A DNA stretch of 64,000 bases from Phycisphaerae bacterium (GCA_018335035.1 JAGXKT010000003.1:78623-142622), one strand, 5' to 3'; positions 37,980 through 47,495 are shown, counted from the first letter of the stretch. Notes: generated from the sequence alone by a model not told the origin. Translations and numbers: made by a program.

Positions 37980-40193
37980 ATGCCGAAGCACACTGCCAGG
38001 ACGGCGGTTGTGGGGGCGCTGTTGCTTGTCATCGTCACGGGGACGGCGTTCGGCGGCGATGATCTGGGCGTCGAGCGAATTGACGAAGCCATCGACAAGG
38101 GGATTGAGTACCTGTTTTCCTCTCAGAACGCTGACGGCTCGTGGCCCGGCCACCATGAAGGCCACGGCCAGCCGCTGGGGCCCACGGGGTTGTGCACGTA
38201 CGCCCTGCTGCACGCCGGCGTCTCGCCCGCGGACGAGCGGATCGTCAAGGCGTTCCGCTTCATGACCAACAACCCGGCGACGAAGACGTACGGTGTGGCA
38301 TGCTACGCCAGCGCCTACGGTGAGGCCGTCATGAAGGGCGCCAAGCAGTATCGCCGGCACTTGCGGCAGATGGGCTCACTGCTCATTAAATCCGCCCGAC
38401 GCCACTCGCGCGGCGCGTACACGTATGACTTGATGAAGTACGACACGTTTGACCTCTCGAACACGAATTACGGCGTGTTCGGCGTGTGGGTCGCTCAGCG
38501 TGTCCTCGGCGAGGTGCCGAAGGCCTACTGGCACAGGACGGCCCAGCACTGGATCGACTGCCAGAAGGACGACGGAAGCTGGGGCTACAAGGACAAGGAC
38601 GCCACACGGATCGCCCTGGCGGCGGCGGGCGTGGCGTCACTGTTCGTCTGCTTCGACAATCTCAACGCGTCGCGTTTCGCCAAGTGCGGCGTCGACTTTG
38701 CCAGCGACCCGATCTACACGCACATCCAGGAGGCGCTGGACTGGTTCGACGAGAACTTCGCCGTACCCATTCCCGGGCACATCAAGGGCTACAGCGGCAA
38801 TTACTACTACCTGTACAACGTCGAGCGTGTCGGGCTGGCGGCCGGGTACAAGTACTTCGGCAAGAAGGACTGGTTCAAGATGGGCACGCGGTTTCTGCTG
38901 AGGGCCCAACGAGGCAACGGGGCGTTTCCGGGCAAGTTCGGCCCGGATGCTTCGACGTCCTTCGCGCTGTTGTTCCTCGCCCGAGGGCGCGAGCCGGTCA
39001 TGTTCAACAAGCTCCAGTTCGACGGTGACTGGAACAACCGGCCGCGCGATTGCGCCTACGTGACACGTTGGGCGGGCCCGGAATTCGAGCACAACTTCAA
39101 CTGGCAGATCATCAACCTGCAAGTCGCCCCGGAAGACTGGCACGACGCGCCGATCGTGTACATCTCGGGCTCGCAGAAGCCGACGTTTTCGGAAGAGGAA
39201 CTGGATAAGTTGCGGCGGTACGTCCACCAGGGCGGCACGATCCTATCGGTCGCCGAGTGCAGCGGAAAGGCCTTCTCAGACGGCATGCGCGAGGTTTACA
39301 AGCAACTGTTCCCCGAGTACGAACTGACCCCCTGCTCGCCGCGGCACGAGCTGTATAGCGCGCACTTCAACCTGCAGGGCCGACCGGGGTTCTCGATCAT
39401 CACCAACGGCGTGCGCCCCTTTGCGATCCACACGGATGCCGACCTGGCGCGCGCGTGGCAGGCCCGCAAGCACGAAACCGGCGGTTACGCATTTCGCGCC
39501 GCGGCGAACGTGTATTTCTACGTGACCGACAAGCGCTACCGACTGCGCGGCGAGAAGACCTGGCCGAAGCGCTCGCGTCGCAACGACCGCGGGGAGGTGA
39601 CCGTTGTGCGGGTCAAGCACGCGGGCAACTGGAATCCGGAGCCGCTGGCGTGGGAACGCTTCGGGCGGCTCCTGTGCCATCGCGAGCGATGGCGCGTCGA
39701 GCGCGACGAGCCGGTCACGGCCGAGGAGTTGGCCAAGTCCGACGCGCAGATGGCGACGATGACGGGCACCGAAGCATTCGAGTTGACGCCCAAGCAGCGA
39801 GAGCTTCTGCGTCAGTACGTGGCCGCGGGCGGAACGCTTGTGATCGACGCCGCCGGCGGCAGGCGGGCGTTCGGCGAGGCGGCCGAGAAGATGATTCGCC
39901 AGATCTGGGGGGGCGGCGCGCTGGAGCGGCTCTCAGACCGGTCGCCGCTATACACGCGCGACGGGCATGCGATTGAGAAAGTGAGCTATCGCCGGCGGAC
40001 GCAGGTCCGAGGCGCCCCGAGCGGCCCGGCGCTGCGCGCGGTTCGCGTGATGGGCCGGCCCGCGGTGATCTACAGCCGCCACGACCTGACGACGGGCCTG
40101 GCCGGCGTGCGAGCATATCGCTGCGACGGGTATACGCCGAAGACGGCCTACGAATTGATGCGCAACGTCGTGATCAGCGTCGGGCAGCGATGA
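37980..40193 (+). CDS. Secreted DUF4159-type protein with prenyltransferase/terpenoid-cyclase-like repeats (paralogue)
   Basis: Same architecture and motifs as the upstream gene (NYYYLYNVERVGLAAGYKYFGKKDWFK, YVHQGGTILSVAEC). Confidence 0.8.
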   Translation: MPKHTARTAVVGALLLVIVTGTAFGGDDLGVERIDEAIDKGIEYLFSSQNADGSWPGHHEGHGQPLGPTGLCTYALLHAGVSPADERIVKAFRFMTNNPATKTYGVACYASAYGEAVMKGAKQYRRHLRQMGSLLIKSARRHSRGAYTYDLMKYDTFDLSNTNYGVFGVWVAQRVLGEVPKAYWHRTAQHWIDCQKDDGSWGYKDKDATRIALAAAGVASLFVCFDNLNASRFAKCGVDFASDPIYTHIQEALDWFDENFAVPIPGHIKGYSGNYYYLYNVERVGLAAGYKYFGKKDWFKMGTRFLLRAQRGNGAFPGKFGPDASTSFALLFLARGREPVMFNKLQFDGDWNNRPRDCAYVTRWAGPEFEHNFNWQIINLQVAPEDWHDAPIVYISGSQKPTFSEEELDKLRRYVHQGGTILSVAECSGKAFSDGMREVYKQLFPEYELTPCSPRHELYSAHFNLQGRPGFSIITNGVRPFAIHTDADLARAWQARKHETGGYAFRAAANVYFYVTDKRYRLRGEKTWPKRSRRNDRGEVTVVRVKHAGNWNPEPLAWERFGRLLCHRERWRVERDEPVTAEELAKSDAQMATMTGTEAFELTPKQRELLRQYVAAGGTLVIDAAGGRRAFGEAAEKMIRQIWGGGALERLSDRSPLYTRDGHAIEKVSYRRRTQVRGAPSGPALRAVRVMGRPAVIYSRHDLTTGLAGVRAYRCDGYTPKTAYELMRNVVISVGQR

Positions 40194-41370
40194 GCCGTAC
40201 GCCCCCTGCGGCGAGCCACATCGCCGCCGCCAGCAGTGCCGTCGCCGCGCCGACGACGTAGAGCGCGGTGATGCGCTCAAGCGGGCCGCCCCGCCCTGCC
40301 GTCGCGGTCAGCAGCAGTCCCGCCGTCGCCATCCCCGCCACGGCGATGCGCCACCCGAAACGCCCGGCGCTGTCGATGGCCTTGGCGACCGCGGCGTGCG
40401 CCAGAAGCACCATGGCCGTCAATTGCAGCACTTGCAGCGCGTACCCGCCGTAGTGCAGGTCCCACGCCCAGGCATGTTGCCGCCACAGCGTCGCGGCCAG
40501 CACCGCCGGCGGCACACAGATAACCACCAGCGGCGTTCGTCCGTGACGGCTGAGCAGATATGGTCCGGCCAGCGCGACGGCCGCGAGGATGCGGAGCTCG
40601 CCGACGGGCCGTGCCGGCACCGGCGCCGCGCCGCGCTCGATGAGCCACGCAACGCCGCCTAAAGATGCCAGCACGCCTGAGACGCACAGCACGCCGAACA
40701 GCAGCCACCGCTCCGACAGGAACCGGTCCAGCCGGACGGTGCCGGCGCCGGCAAGCGCGCCCATGAGTACCACAACGAACACGCCCGCGACGAAGAATGC
40801 CCGCGTGACCGCCAGCGGCAACCATTGCATCTCATGCCCGCCCGGCTGCCTCGCGGTCGGGTCGCTTTCAGCCGCTTGCGTCATGTGCCAGGCGTCGGTA
40901 GCTCGCGGCGGCAGGTCGACGCCGCCCGCGTCCGCAACGGCCTGAAGGCCCCACATGCAAACCAACGCCGTGGCGATGGTCACGACGCCGCTGGGGACGC
41001 GCAGCAATGCCACGATGGCGCCGTTGACAGCGCCGACCGCCAGCCCCGCGCCGGCGGCGATCAGCGCGGCCGGCACCAGACCCACGCCGCTGCAGACACA
41101 CCCCGCGGCGACCACGCCGCCCAGGCCCGCGACGATCCATACGCTCAGGTCGATTGCGCCGCGGCGCAGCGCCAAGGCCATGCCCAACACCGGGAGCAGA
41201 AAAAACGGAAAGACTTGCCCCATGACGTCGGTGACGTAGCGCTCCGCGTCCAGTTGCCAGCGCGGACGCAGCACGAGAAGCACGGCCAGCACAAGCCCGA
41301 CGCCGACCGTGTCCCGCATCCACGCGCGCGGCGGCGCGGCCGGACGCAACTTGTCCTCGAACCAGGGCAT
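40174..41370 (-). CDS. Ribose/branched-chain-type ABC transporter permease-like membrane protein
   Basis: LALRRGAIDLSVWIVAGLGGVVAAG, GLAVGAVNGAIVALLRVPSGVVTIAT. Confidence 0.75.
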   Translation of the reverse strand: MPWFEDKLRPAAPPRAWMRDTVGVGLVLAVLLVLRPRWQLDAERYVTDVMGQVFPFFLLPVLGMALALRRGAIDLSVWIVAGLGGVVAAGCVCSGVGLVPAALIAAGAGLAVGAVNGAIVALLRVPSGVVTIATALVCMWGLQAVADAGGVDLPPRATDAWHMTQAAESDPTARQPGGHEMQWLPLAVTRAFFVAGVFVVVLMGALAGAGTVRLDRFLSERWLLFGVLCVSGVLASLGGVAWLIERGAAPVPARPVGELRILAAVALAGPYLLSRHGRTPLVVICVPPAVLAATLWRQHAWAWDLHYGGYALQVLQLTAMVLLAHAAVAKAIDSAGRFGWRIAVAGMATAGLLLTATAGRGGPLERITALYVVGAATALLAAAMWLAAGGVRLIAARR

Positions 41371-41413
41371 TGTGCCTCGCGTCCCCCCGCCGGTGAGGTC
41401 GGTGCGGGCGCCC

Positions 41414-42028
41414 TTATGCGTTGGCGTCGTTCGGCCGGTCGCCGATCAGCCGCCACGCGGTCGGCAGCAGCGCCGTCGCCAGGGCGATCTTGATCGCCTC
41501 CCCGGGCAGGAAGGGCACGACGCTGGTGGATACGGCGCCGTCAAGCCCGACGAAGCCCGCATACCACAGCACGCCGGGGGTGAACAGCGCCGCGTCGGCG
41601 AGGGCCATCGCCCCCGCGGCCGTCAGCGGGCGGCGATCCCAGCCGTGTTCGGCCAGCGCCCCGGCCAGCCACGCCGCCGGAACGAAGCCCCACAGGAACC
41701 CCGCCGTCGGACCGGCGAGGTAGCCGACGCCGCCGCCGACGGCGAACACGGGCAGCCCCGCGGCGCCTTGGGCGAGGTAGGCCGTCACGGCCGCGACGCC
41801 GCGCCACCGCCCCAGCGAAACGCCCAGCAGCAGCACGGCAAACGTCTGGGCCGTGATGGGAATCGCCGTAAACGGCAGAAAAAGCTTCACCTGGGCGCAC
41901 GCCGCCAGCAGGACCGACCCGGCCAGGACCAGCCCCAGGTCATACGCCGCCGCGGCCGCCCGCCGCGACGGACGCAGCACGTCCGCGTACACGCGCCCGG
42001 ACATCACGCTCGTCGTCAGTTGTGTCAT
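41414..42028 (-). CDS. bioY: BioY family biotin transporter substrate-binding subunit
   Basis: LPFTAIPITAQTFAVLLLGVSLGRWRG, YLAGPTAGFLWGFVPAAWLAG. Confidence 0.9.
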   Translation of the reverse strand: MTQLTTSVMSGRVYADVLRPSRRAAAAAYDLGLVLAGSVLLAACAQVKLFLPFTAIPITAQTFAVLLLGVSLGRWRGVAAVTAYLAQGAAGLPVFAVGGGVGYLAGPTAGFLWGFVPAAWLAGALAEHGWDRRPLTAAGAMALADAALFTPGVLWYAGFVGLDGAVSTSVVPFLPGEAIKIALATALLPTAWRLIGDRPNDANA

Positions 42029-42075
42029 GGACGGATCCTCTGGATCGGGTTCGGGAAGGATGCAGGCATGAAGGC

Positions 42076-42243
42076 CTATTGCGCGGCGATGCGCTTCGGA
42101 CGGCGCTGGATGAGACGATCTTGGTACTTGCGTTCGGATTCGCGCAGCGATTGGCAAAAGCGACGCATGTCCTGGTCGCATTGCTTCCACAGCCGCTGGC
42201 CCGCTTCGCGGGTCTGCTCAACAATGGGATCTTGATTTGTCAT
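42076..42243 (-). CDS. Small (55 aa) charged protein coupled to PIN gene; candidate antitoxin/partner
   Basis: Own translation: MTNQDPIVEQTREAGQRLWKQCDQDMRRFCQSLRESERKYQDRLIQRRPKRIAAQ*; TAAATG junction with PIN gene; below ORF-track size cutoff. Confidence 0.75.
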   Translation of the reverse strand: MTNQDPIVEQTREAGQRLWKQCDQDMRRFCQSLRESERKYQDRLIQRRPKRIAAQ

Positions 42244-42720
42244 TTACGTTCCCAGCAATTCCTCAGGGGTACAAACAGTTGGTGTTGCAATGCCCTGCTG
42301 GTCGTTAATGCCCTCAAGTTCTCGTCGCACTATCGCGCGTGCAATGTGCCGACAATTCCATGTTACCAGATAGTCCGCTCCGCTTGCCGACGCAATAGCC
42401 AAATGCAACGCGTCGCGACCAGAGTCTGCCAGTACGGCAATCTGATCCTTGTATACGCTCGCCAGGTTTTCTGCTTCCTGGGTTATCTCGAGGACCGGAA
42501 AATCCTCCATGGCTTCCAACCGCCGTTGAGCGGCCGCTTCGTTTCCTTGCGCGGCCTCTTCGAGCACCAGGGCGGAGACAAGTACCTCGTAATCATGCAT
42601 ATGCCGATGCCACCATTCTGCCGTCAATTGCTGATGCGCAAGCACAACGATGTCTCGGCTGGGTAACGCCGTGTAGTAGCTAACTACTGTTGTTTCGAGA
42701 TAGACAGAAGGCCTAACCAT
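42244..42720 (-). CDS. PIN domain (VapC-like) protein
   Basis: MVRPSVYLETTVVSYYTALPSRDIVVLAHQQLTAEWW..DALHLAIASASGADYLVTWNCRHIA. Confidence 0.88.
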   Translation of the reverse strand: MVRPSVYLETTVVSYYTALPSRDIVVLAHQQLTAEWWHRHMHDYEVLVSALVLEEAAQGNEAAAQRRLEAMEDFPVLEITQEAENLASVYKDQIAVLADSGRDALHLAIASASGADYLVTWNCRHIARAIVRRELEGINDQQGIATPTVCTPEELLGT

Positions 42721-42783
42721 CCTTGCATTGTACCGACGGCGCCCGCATTCAGCGAGCATTGCGTCGTTCTCGAATCGCGCGGG

Positions 42784-43212
42784 TTACTCGCTCGCCGTCG
42801 ATGGCTTCGGTCTGCGCCCATCTTTCACAAGCGCGTGGTCTATCTTGGACTCCCGGAGCCCTCTGGGCAATGCAGCAAGAACTTCTTCGCCAAGAGGCGA
42901 ATGGAAGCCCCACCCTTCGGACTCGCGTACTTGTACCTCGTAGTGGTTCTCGCCAGGTAGGTCCTTCGGAATCATCGCTATGTGCAGGTAAGGCGCATCC
43001 CTGCGGAAATTAACGCCGGGCTTGTCTGTTGTGGCGGATAAGCCGTGTTTCTCCGCCACTTCTGCGATCAAGGCGGTGACGTCCGTCTCGTCACTGCGCA
43101 CAACGACGTCTATGCCGGACGTGCAAGGCGCCGGTGTAGGAGGGTATGGATACCTGGCGTCAGTGCAACCGAACAGAACGAGCGCTATCGGCAACCACCC
43201 AATGGATCTCAT
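42784..43212 (-). CDS. Hypothetical lipoprotein
   Basis: MRSIGWLPIALVLFGC lipobox. Confidence 0.6.
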   Translation of the reverse strand: MRSIGWLPIALVLFGCTDARYPYPPTPAPCTSGIDVVVRSDETDVTALIAEVAEKHGLSATTDKPGVNFRRDAPYLHIAMIPKDLPGENHYEVQVRESEGWGFHSPLGEEVLAALPRGLRESKIDHALVKDGRRPKPSTASE

Positions 43213-43251
43213 GGTCTCCTGCCTTGTCGCAGAACACACGTTGAACGCGTT

Positions 43252-45063
43252 CTACTCCGCTGCGGGCAGCGGACCGGCGAGGGCCTCGAACTGGTCGACG
43301 GCCTGCTGATCGCCGGAGCATACCTCCTCGCGCAGCTTGCGAATCTCCGGCATCCGCCAGCTTAGCCAGTATGTCGCCGCGGCGCGTTTCTTGTCGCTAT
43401 CCGTCGCCTGATCGCACAGCAGCGCGCCGCAGATCAGGTACGTCGCCATGTCCACCAGCCGGCGGGCATGCAGGTCGCGGTAGGCGCTGCCCGGCTGGGC
43501 CTTGACGAACGCCACGGCCTCGTCCAGCAGCTCCAGCCCGTCGCGAAGCTGTTTGATCAGCGGCTGGACGTCCTTCGGCCAGGCGTCGGCGCGGCTGGGC
43601 GTCTCCAGCAGGTGCTCGACGATCGCCTTGGCCGTGCCCGCCGTGACGCCCGCGACGCCGGCGACGACCTGGAGCTGGCTGGTGCCTTCGTAGATGGTGG
43701 TGATCCGGCTGTCGCGATAGAGCCGCTCGGCCGGGTAGTCCTGCATGTACCCGCTGCCGCCCATGACGCTGATCGCGTCGGTCGCCAGGCGCATGGACAT
43801 CTCGGAGGCGTAGTACTTGCTCAGCGGCGTCAGCAGCTTGTTCCACCGCCCCACCGACCGGGCCTGCTTCTTCAGCGCCTTGCGCTCGTCGGCGTCTTCG
43901 ACGTGGCCGAATTCCAGCTTGCGCAGGGCGCCGTTCTCGATATCCACGCAGAAGCTGCCGTAGTACGTCAGCGCCCGGGCGGCCTGGAGGTCCACGTTCA
44001 TCCGCACGAGAATCTCGCGCACGGCGGGGAAGTTCTCGATCGCCGTGTCGAACTGCGTCCGGCTGTGGGCGTAGTCGCGCGCGATGCGCCGGGCGGCCTC
44101 GCCGATGCCCAGCGACTGGGCGGCGATGCCCACGCGGGCGCCGTTCATCAAGCTCATCACGTAGGTGATCAGCCCGCGCTGACGCTCGCCGATCAGCCGC
44201 GCCGGGGCGTCGTTGAACACGATCTCGCACGTCGGGCTGCCGTGGATGCCGAGCTTCTCCTCGATCCGCCGAATCTTGACCTTGGGGCCCTTGTCCACCA
44301 GCAGCAGCGACAGCCCGCGCCCGTCGGTGATCTCCGGCTCGGTCCGCGTCAGCACCAGCAGCACCTCGCCGCAGCCGTTCGTGATGAACCGCTTGACGCC
44401 GCGGACGTACCAGTTGCCCTCGGCGTCCTGATACGCGGCCGCGGGGCGCTCGGCGTCTTGCTCGTCGGCGCCGTTGGCTTCATACCCGGCCGTCTTGACC
44501 GCCTGGAGGTCGCTGCCCGCGTCCGGCTCGGTCAGCACCATCGCCCCGGTCAGCTCGCCGGAGGCCATCCGCGGAAGATACTCGGCCTTCGTCGCCTCGT
44601 CGGCGAAGGCGTTGATCGTCTCGGCGATGCCCTGGAGCCCGTAGAGGTTCATCAGCGACGCGTCGGCGCGGCTGACGATGTCGTTGGTCATCGTGTAGAC
44701 CAGCGTCGGGCAGTTGATGCCGCCGTAGCGATAGGGCAGCGTGAAGCCCATCAGGTCCGCCTTGCCCAGCATGTCCAGCGCCCGGGCGATGCCCGGCGGA
44801 CGCGTGACGGTGCCGTCGTCGTTGAGCACGTTGCCGGTTTTGTCGGTTTCCTCGGCCGTCGGGGCGATGTGCTCGCCGCAGATCTCCCCGAAGCTCGTCA
44901 GGATCCGCCGGTAGTTGTCGATGGCCTCGTCGGCATTCTCCGGGGCGTAGTCGTACTCGCCGGCGAAGCGGAAGTCCTCCTCCATGATCGCCGCGGCCCG
45001 CGCGACGTCCATGTGGTCGAAGAGGAACTGAATGTCGTCGTTGTCGGTGTAGAAATTCGGCAT
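43252..45063 (-). CDS. Acyl-CoA dehydrogenase
   Basis: GAMVLTEPDAGSDLQAVKT, AISVMGGSGYMQDYPAERLYRDSRITTIYEGTSQLQ. Confidence 0.95.
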   Translation of the reverse strand: MPNFYTDNDDIQFLFDHMDVARAAAIMEEDFRFAGEYDYAPENADEAIDNYRRILTSFGEICGEHIAPTAEETDKTGNVLNDDGTVTRPPGIARALDMLGKADLMGFTLPYRYGGINCPTLVYTMTNDIVSRADASLMNLYGLQGIAETINAFADEATKAEYLPRMASGELTGAMVLTEPDAGSDLQAVKTAGYEANGADEQDAERPAAAYQDAEGNWYVRGVKRFITNGCGEVLLVLTRTEPEITDGRGLSLLLVDKGPKVKIRRIEEKLGIHGSPTCEIVFNDAPARLIGERQRGLITYVMSLMNGARVGIAAQSLGIGEAARRIARDYAHSRTQFDTAIENFPAVREILVRMNVDLQAARALTYYGSFCVDIENGALRKLEFGHVEDADERKALKKQARSVGRWNKLLTPLSKYYASEMSMRLATDAISVMGGSGYMQDYPAERLYRDSRITTIYEGTSQLQVVAGVAGVTAGTAKAIVEHLLETPSRADAWPKDVQPLIKQLRDGLELLDEAVAFVKAQPGSAYRDLHARRLVDMATYLICGALLCDQATDSDKKRAAATYWLSWRMPEIRKLREEVCSGDQQAVDQFEALAGPLPAAE

Positions 45064-45084
45064 GTGGAACGGTCTCCACTCGGG

Positions 45085-45438
45085 CTAACGGATGCGAATT
45101 CGCTGTTCGTCAACGATCCACAAGGTGCCCTGTAGTTCTCGGTGTTCCATTTCGCTCAGCAATCGTCTCAAAACAGATCGTACGTGTGCGGCCTGTTGCG
45201 ACCGCAATCGCAACACAACGATTCCGGCATAGTCCTCCGGCGGGTATGCGCTGATGTCACCAAAACCGACATCCAGCGTCATCAAAGCTCGTTCTTCCTG
45301 CCGACAGACCTGTGCGACTCTAGCGTCCGACGCGCCTTGCATGCCTTGGTCTATGACGCTTTTCGCATCATGGCCTGCCTGTTGCAACACGGCAGCAGCT
45401 TCGCTTGGCAGATTCTCGTCGATTTTGAAAGCCGGCAT
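45085..45438 (-). CDS. DUF5615 PIN-like protein
   Basis: MPAFKIDENLPSEAAAVLQQAGHDAKSV..ALMTLDVGFGDISAYPPEDYAGIVVLRL. Confidence 0.88.
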   Translation of the reverse strand: MPAFKIDENLPSEAAAVLQQAGHDAKSVIDQGMQGASDARVAQVCRQEERALMTLDVGFGDISAYPPEDYAGIVVLRLRSQQAAHVRSVLRRLLSEMEHRELQGTLWIVDEQRIRIR

Positions 45439-45674
45439 CAGGCAGCGTCCGAAGGTAGCGGCACGTTCTGCTCGCGCGCGAGGTCGGCGGCATATGCGAT
45501 CGCCGCGCGTACGTCTTCAACTGCGAGCGACGGGTAATCGGCAACGATCTGCTGCACCGTCGTGCCCTCGGCCAAATTGTCGAGGATGACCGACACCATC
45601 ACCCGCGTTGATCGGACGCACGCCTGACCGTGACAGACGTTTGGGTCCACACTGATGCGTTCTCGCCAGTTCAT
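45438..45674 (-). CDS. DUF433 protein (antitoxin-like)
   Basis: ISVDPNVCHGQACVRSTRVMVSVILDNLAEGTTVQQIVADYPSLAVEDVRAAIAYAADLA; TGATG coupling. Confidence 0.9.
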   Translation of the reverse strand: MNWRERISVDPNVCHGQACVRSTRVMVSVILDNLAEGTTVQQIVADYPSLAVEDVRAAIAYAADLAREQNVPLPSDAA

Positions 45675-45783
45675 TTCGCCACTCCTGCTTGCCTGCGGAC
45701 GGTTTCGTACGCCGAGCGTTCAAGCGACAGGGCGTAGAAGGACACCTGTGCCCGCCATCTGCGTCTATCTGCGTTCATCTCCG

Positions 45784-46812
45784 CTACGCTCCGCCGTGAA
45801 TGGCCTTGATCATCTTCGGAATTACGTCCTCGTAGTCGCCGACGATGCCGTAGTGGGCGACCTTGAAGATATCCGCGTCGGGGTCGGTGTTGACCGCGAG
45901 GATGCGGGCGGCCTCCTCCATGCCCGCGCGGTGCTGGACGGCGCCGCTGATGCCCACCGCGACGTACAGCGCCGGGCGGACGGTCGTGCCGGTCTGGCCG
46001 ACCTGGTGATCGGCGTCGATGTAGCCCAGATCCACGGCCGCCCGCGACCCGGCGACGGCGCCGCCGAGCAGCCCGGCCAGTTGCCAGAGCATGTCGAAAT
46101 TCTCCCGGCTGCCGACGCCCGCGCCGCCGGCGACGATGACGCGGGCGGCCTTGAGGTTGACGGACTTCTTCTCGCGATGCGTCTGCTCGATCGTCAACGG
46201 CAGCGTCGCGCCGTCGAGGTCCACCTCGCAACGGACGACCTCGCCGTCGCGCGCGTCGTCGCGCTCGGGCAGCGGCATCACGCCCTCGCGGACGGTCGCC
46301 ATCTGCGGCCAGCGCTCGGGATTGACGATCGTCGCGATGATGTTGCCGCCGAAGGCCGGGCGAATCTGGAACAGCAGGTTCTTGTGTTCGGTCTTGCTGA
46401 CCGCGTCGGTGTGGTCGCCGATCTGCAGGTCGGTGCAGTCGGCCGTCAGGCCGCACTTCAGCCGGCTGGCGACCATCGGCGCCAGGTCGCGCCCCAGCGG
46501 CGTGGCGCCGTAGAGCACCACCTGCGGGCCATGCTGGCCGATCAGCTCGCACAGGGCGCGGGCGTAGCCGGCCGTCTGATAATGGGCCAGGGCGTCGTGC
46601 TCGGCGAGGTAGACCTTGTCGGCGCCGTGGGCGACGAGCGTGTCGCTCAGCCCGCCGACGTCGGTGCCGAGCAGCACGGCCGAGACGGGCACCTCGAGCG
46701 TCCCGGCCAGCTCGCGCGCCTTGCCGAGCAGCTCCAGGGGCACGTCGGAGAGCTTGCCGTCTTCCTGCTCGGCGAAGACCCAGACTTCACCGTTTCGATT
46801 CGTTTCGCTCAT
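45784..46812 (-). CDS. etfA: Electron transfer flavoprotein alpha subunit
   Basis: GVGSRENFDMLWQLAGLLGGAVAGSRAAVDLGYIDADHQVGQTGTTVRPALYVAVGISGAVQHRAGM. Confidence 0.94.
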   Translation of the reverse strand: MSETNRNGEVWVFAEQEDGKLSDVPLELLGKARELAGTLEVPVSAVLLGTDVGGLSDTLVAHGADKVYLAEHDALAHYQTAGYARALCELIGQHGPQVVLYGATPLGRDLAPMVASRLKCGLTADCTDLQIGDHTDAVSKTEHKNLLFQIRPAFGGNIIATIVNPERWPQMATVREGVMPLPERDDARDGEVVRCEVDLDGATLPLTIEQTHREKKSVNLKAARVIVAGGAGVGSRENFDMLWQLAGLLGGAVAGSRAAVDLGYIDADHQVGQTGTTVRPALYVAVGISGAVQHRAGMEEAARILAVNTDPDADIFKVAHYGIVGDYEDVIPKMIKAIHGGA

Positions 46813-46931
46813 GCTCGTTGACTCGTTGATTCGTTGATTCGCTGATTCGTTGACTCGTTCATTCGTGAACTCGTTGACTCGTGGGCTCGTCAATCGGTCA
46901 ATTGGTCATTTGGTCGATTGGTCAATTGGTT
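46812..46931. repeat. Octamer-period degenerate tandem array (about 15 units)
   Basis: gactcgtt gattcgtt gattcgct gattcgtt ... aattggtc atttggtc gattggtc aattggt. Confidence 0.85.
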
Positions 46932-46974
46932 TCGGCTCGGTCATTACATTCCCAGCGTCGCGGCGGTTCTGGTA

Positions 46975-47355
46975 TTATGAGTGATCTTCCGCATTGGCTT
47001 TGCGGCGCAGATGCGCGATGAAACCGTTTAGCAGCCGCACGACGGACTGCGCGTGTTCGTTCAAGTCTGCCAGGTGCCGCACCTCGAAGTACGCCTCATC
47101 TTCGCACACTGTCAAGTCGTCCATCAGCTCATACACACTGCCGCGCGACCGGTACAAGTAACTCATGTTGTGTCGCTAGCTTCGGCTGCCGTGACCTTCC
47201 GCAATGTTGTTCGTGACCGACAGGGCGGCTCGTCGCATTTGCGACGCCAGATTGTATTTCTCCTCTGGCGGGAGTTGACGTACGAGCGTGTACACTCGCT
47301 TGCGCAGCTCACGGGCTTGCTGGTAGACCTCCAAGCCCTGAAAGCCCTTCGGCAC
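46975..47355 (-). pseudogene. Four-helix-bundle (23S rRNA intervening-sequence protein family) gene interrupted by in-frame TAG
   Basis: VPKGFQGLEVYQQARELRKRVYTLVRQLPPEEKYNLASQMRRAALSVTNNIAEGHGSRS*RHNMSYLYRSRGSVYELMDDL; TAG at 47176..47178. Confidence 0.8.
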
Positions 47356-47448
47356 CGTCTGTCCGCCTTTCTATGCCTCGGTCCGACCCGATATCCGATG
47401 ATCCCGGCGCGGCCCGCGGCCGCGTCCGCCTCGGCTCATACAGCCACC

Positions 47449-47488
47449 GATTGACCAATCGACCAGTCGACCAATCGACCAATCGACC
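47449..47488. repeat. Octamer-period array, inverted relative to 46812..46931
   Basis: gattgacc aatcgacc agtcgacc aatcgacc aatcgacc. Confidence 0.85.
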
Positions 47489-47495
47489 ATCGGCA

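Noticed and set aside
46812-47488. CRISPR array interpretation of octamer repeats
   Set aside because: Units are contiguous 8-mers with no spacers and no cas genes
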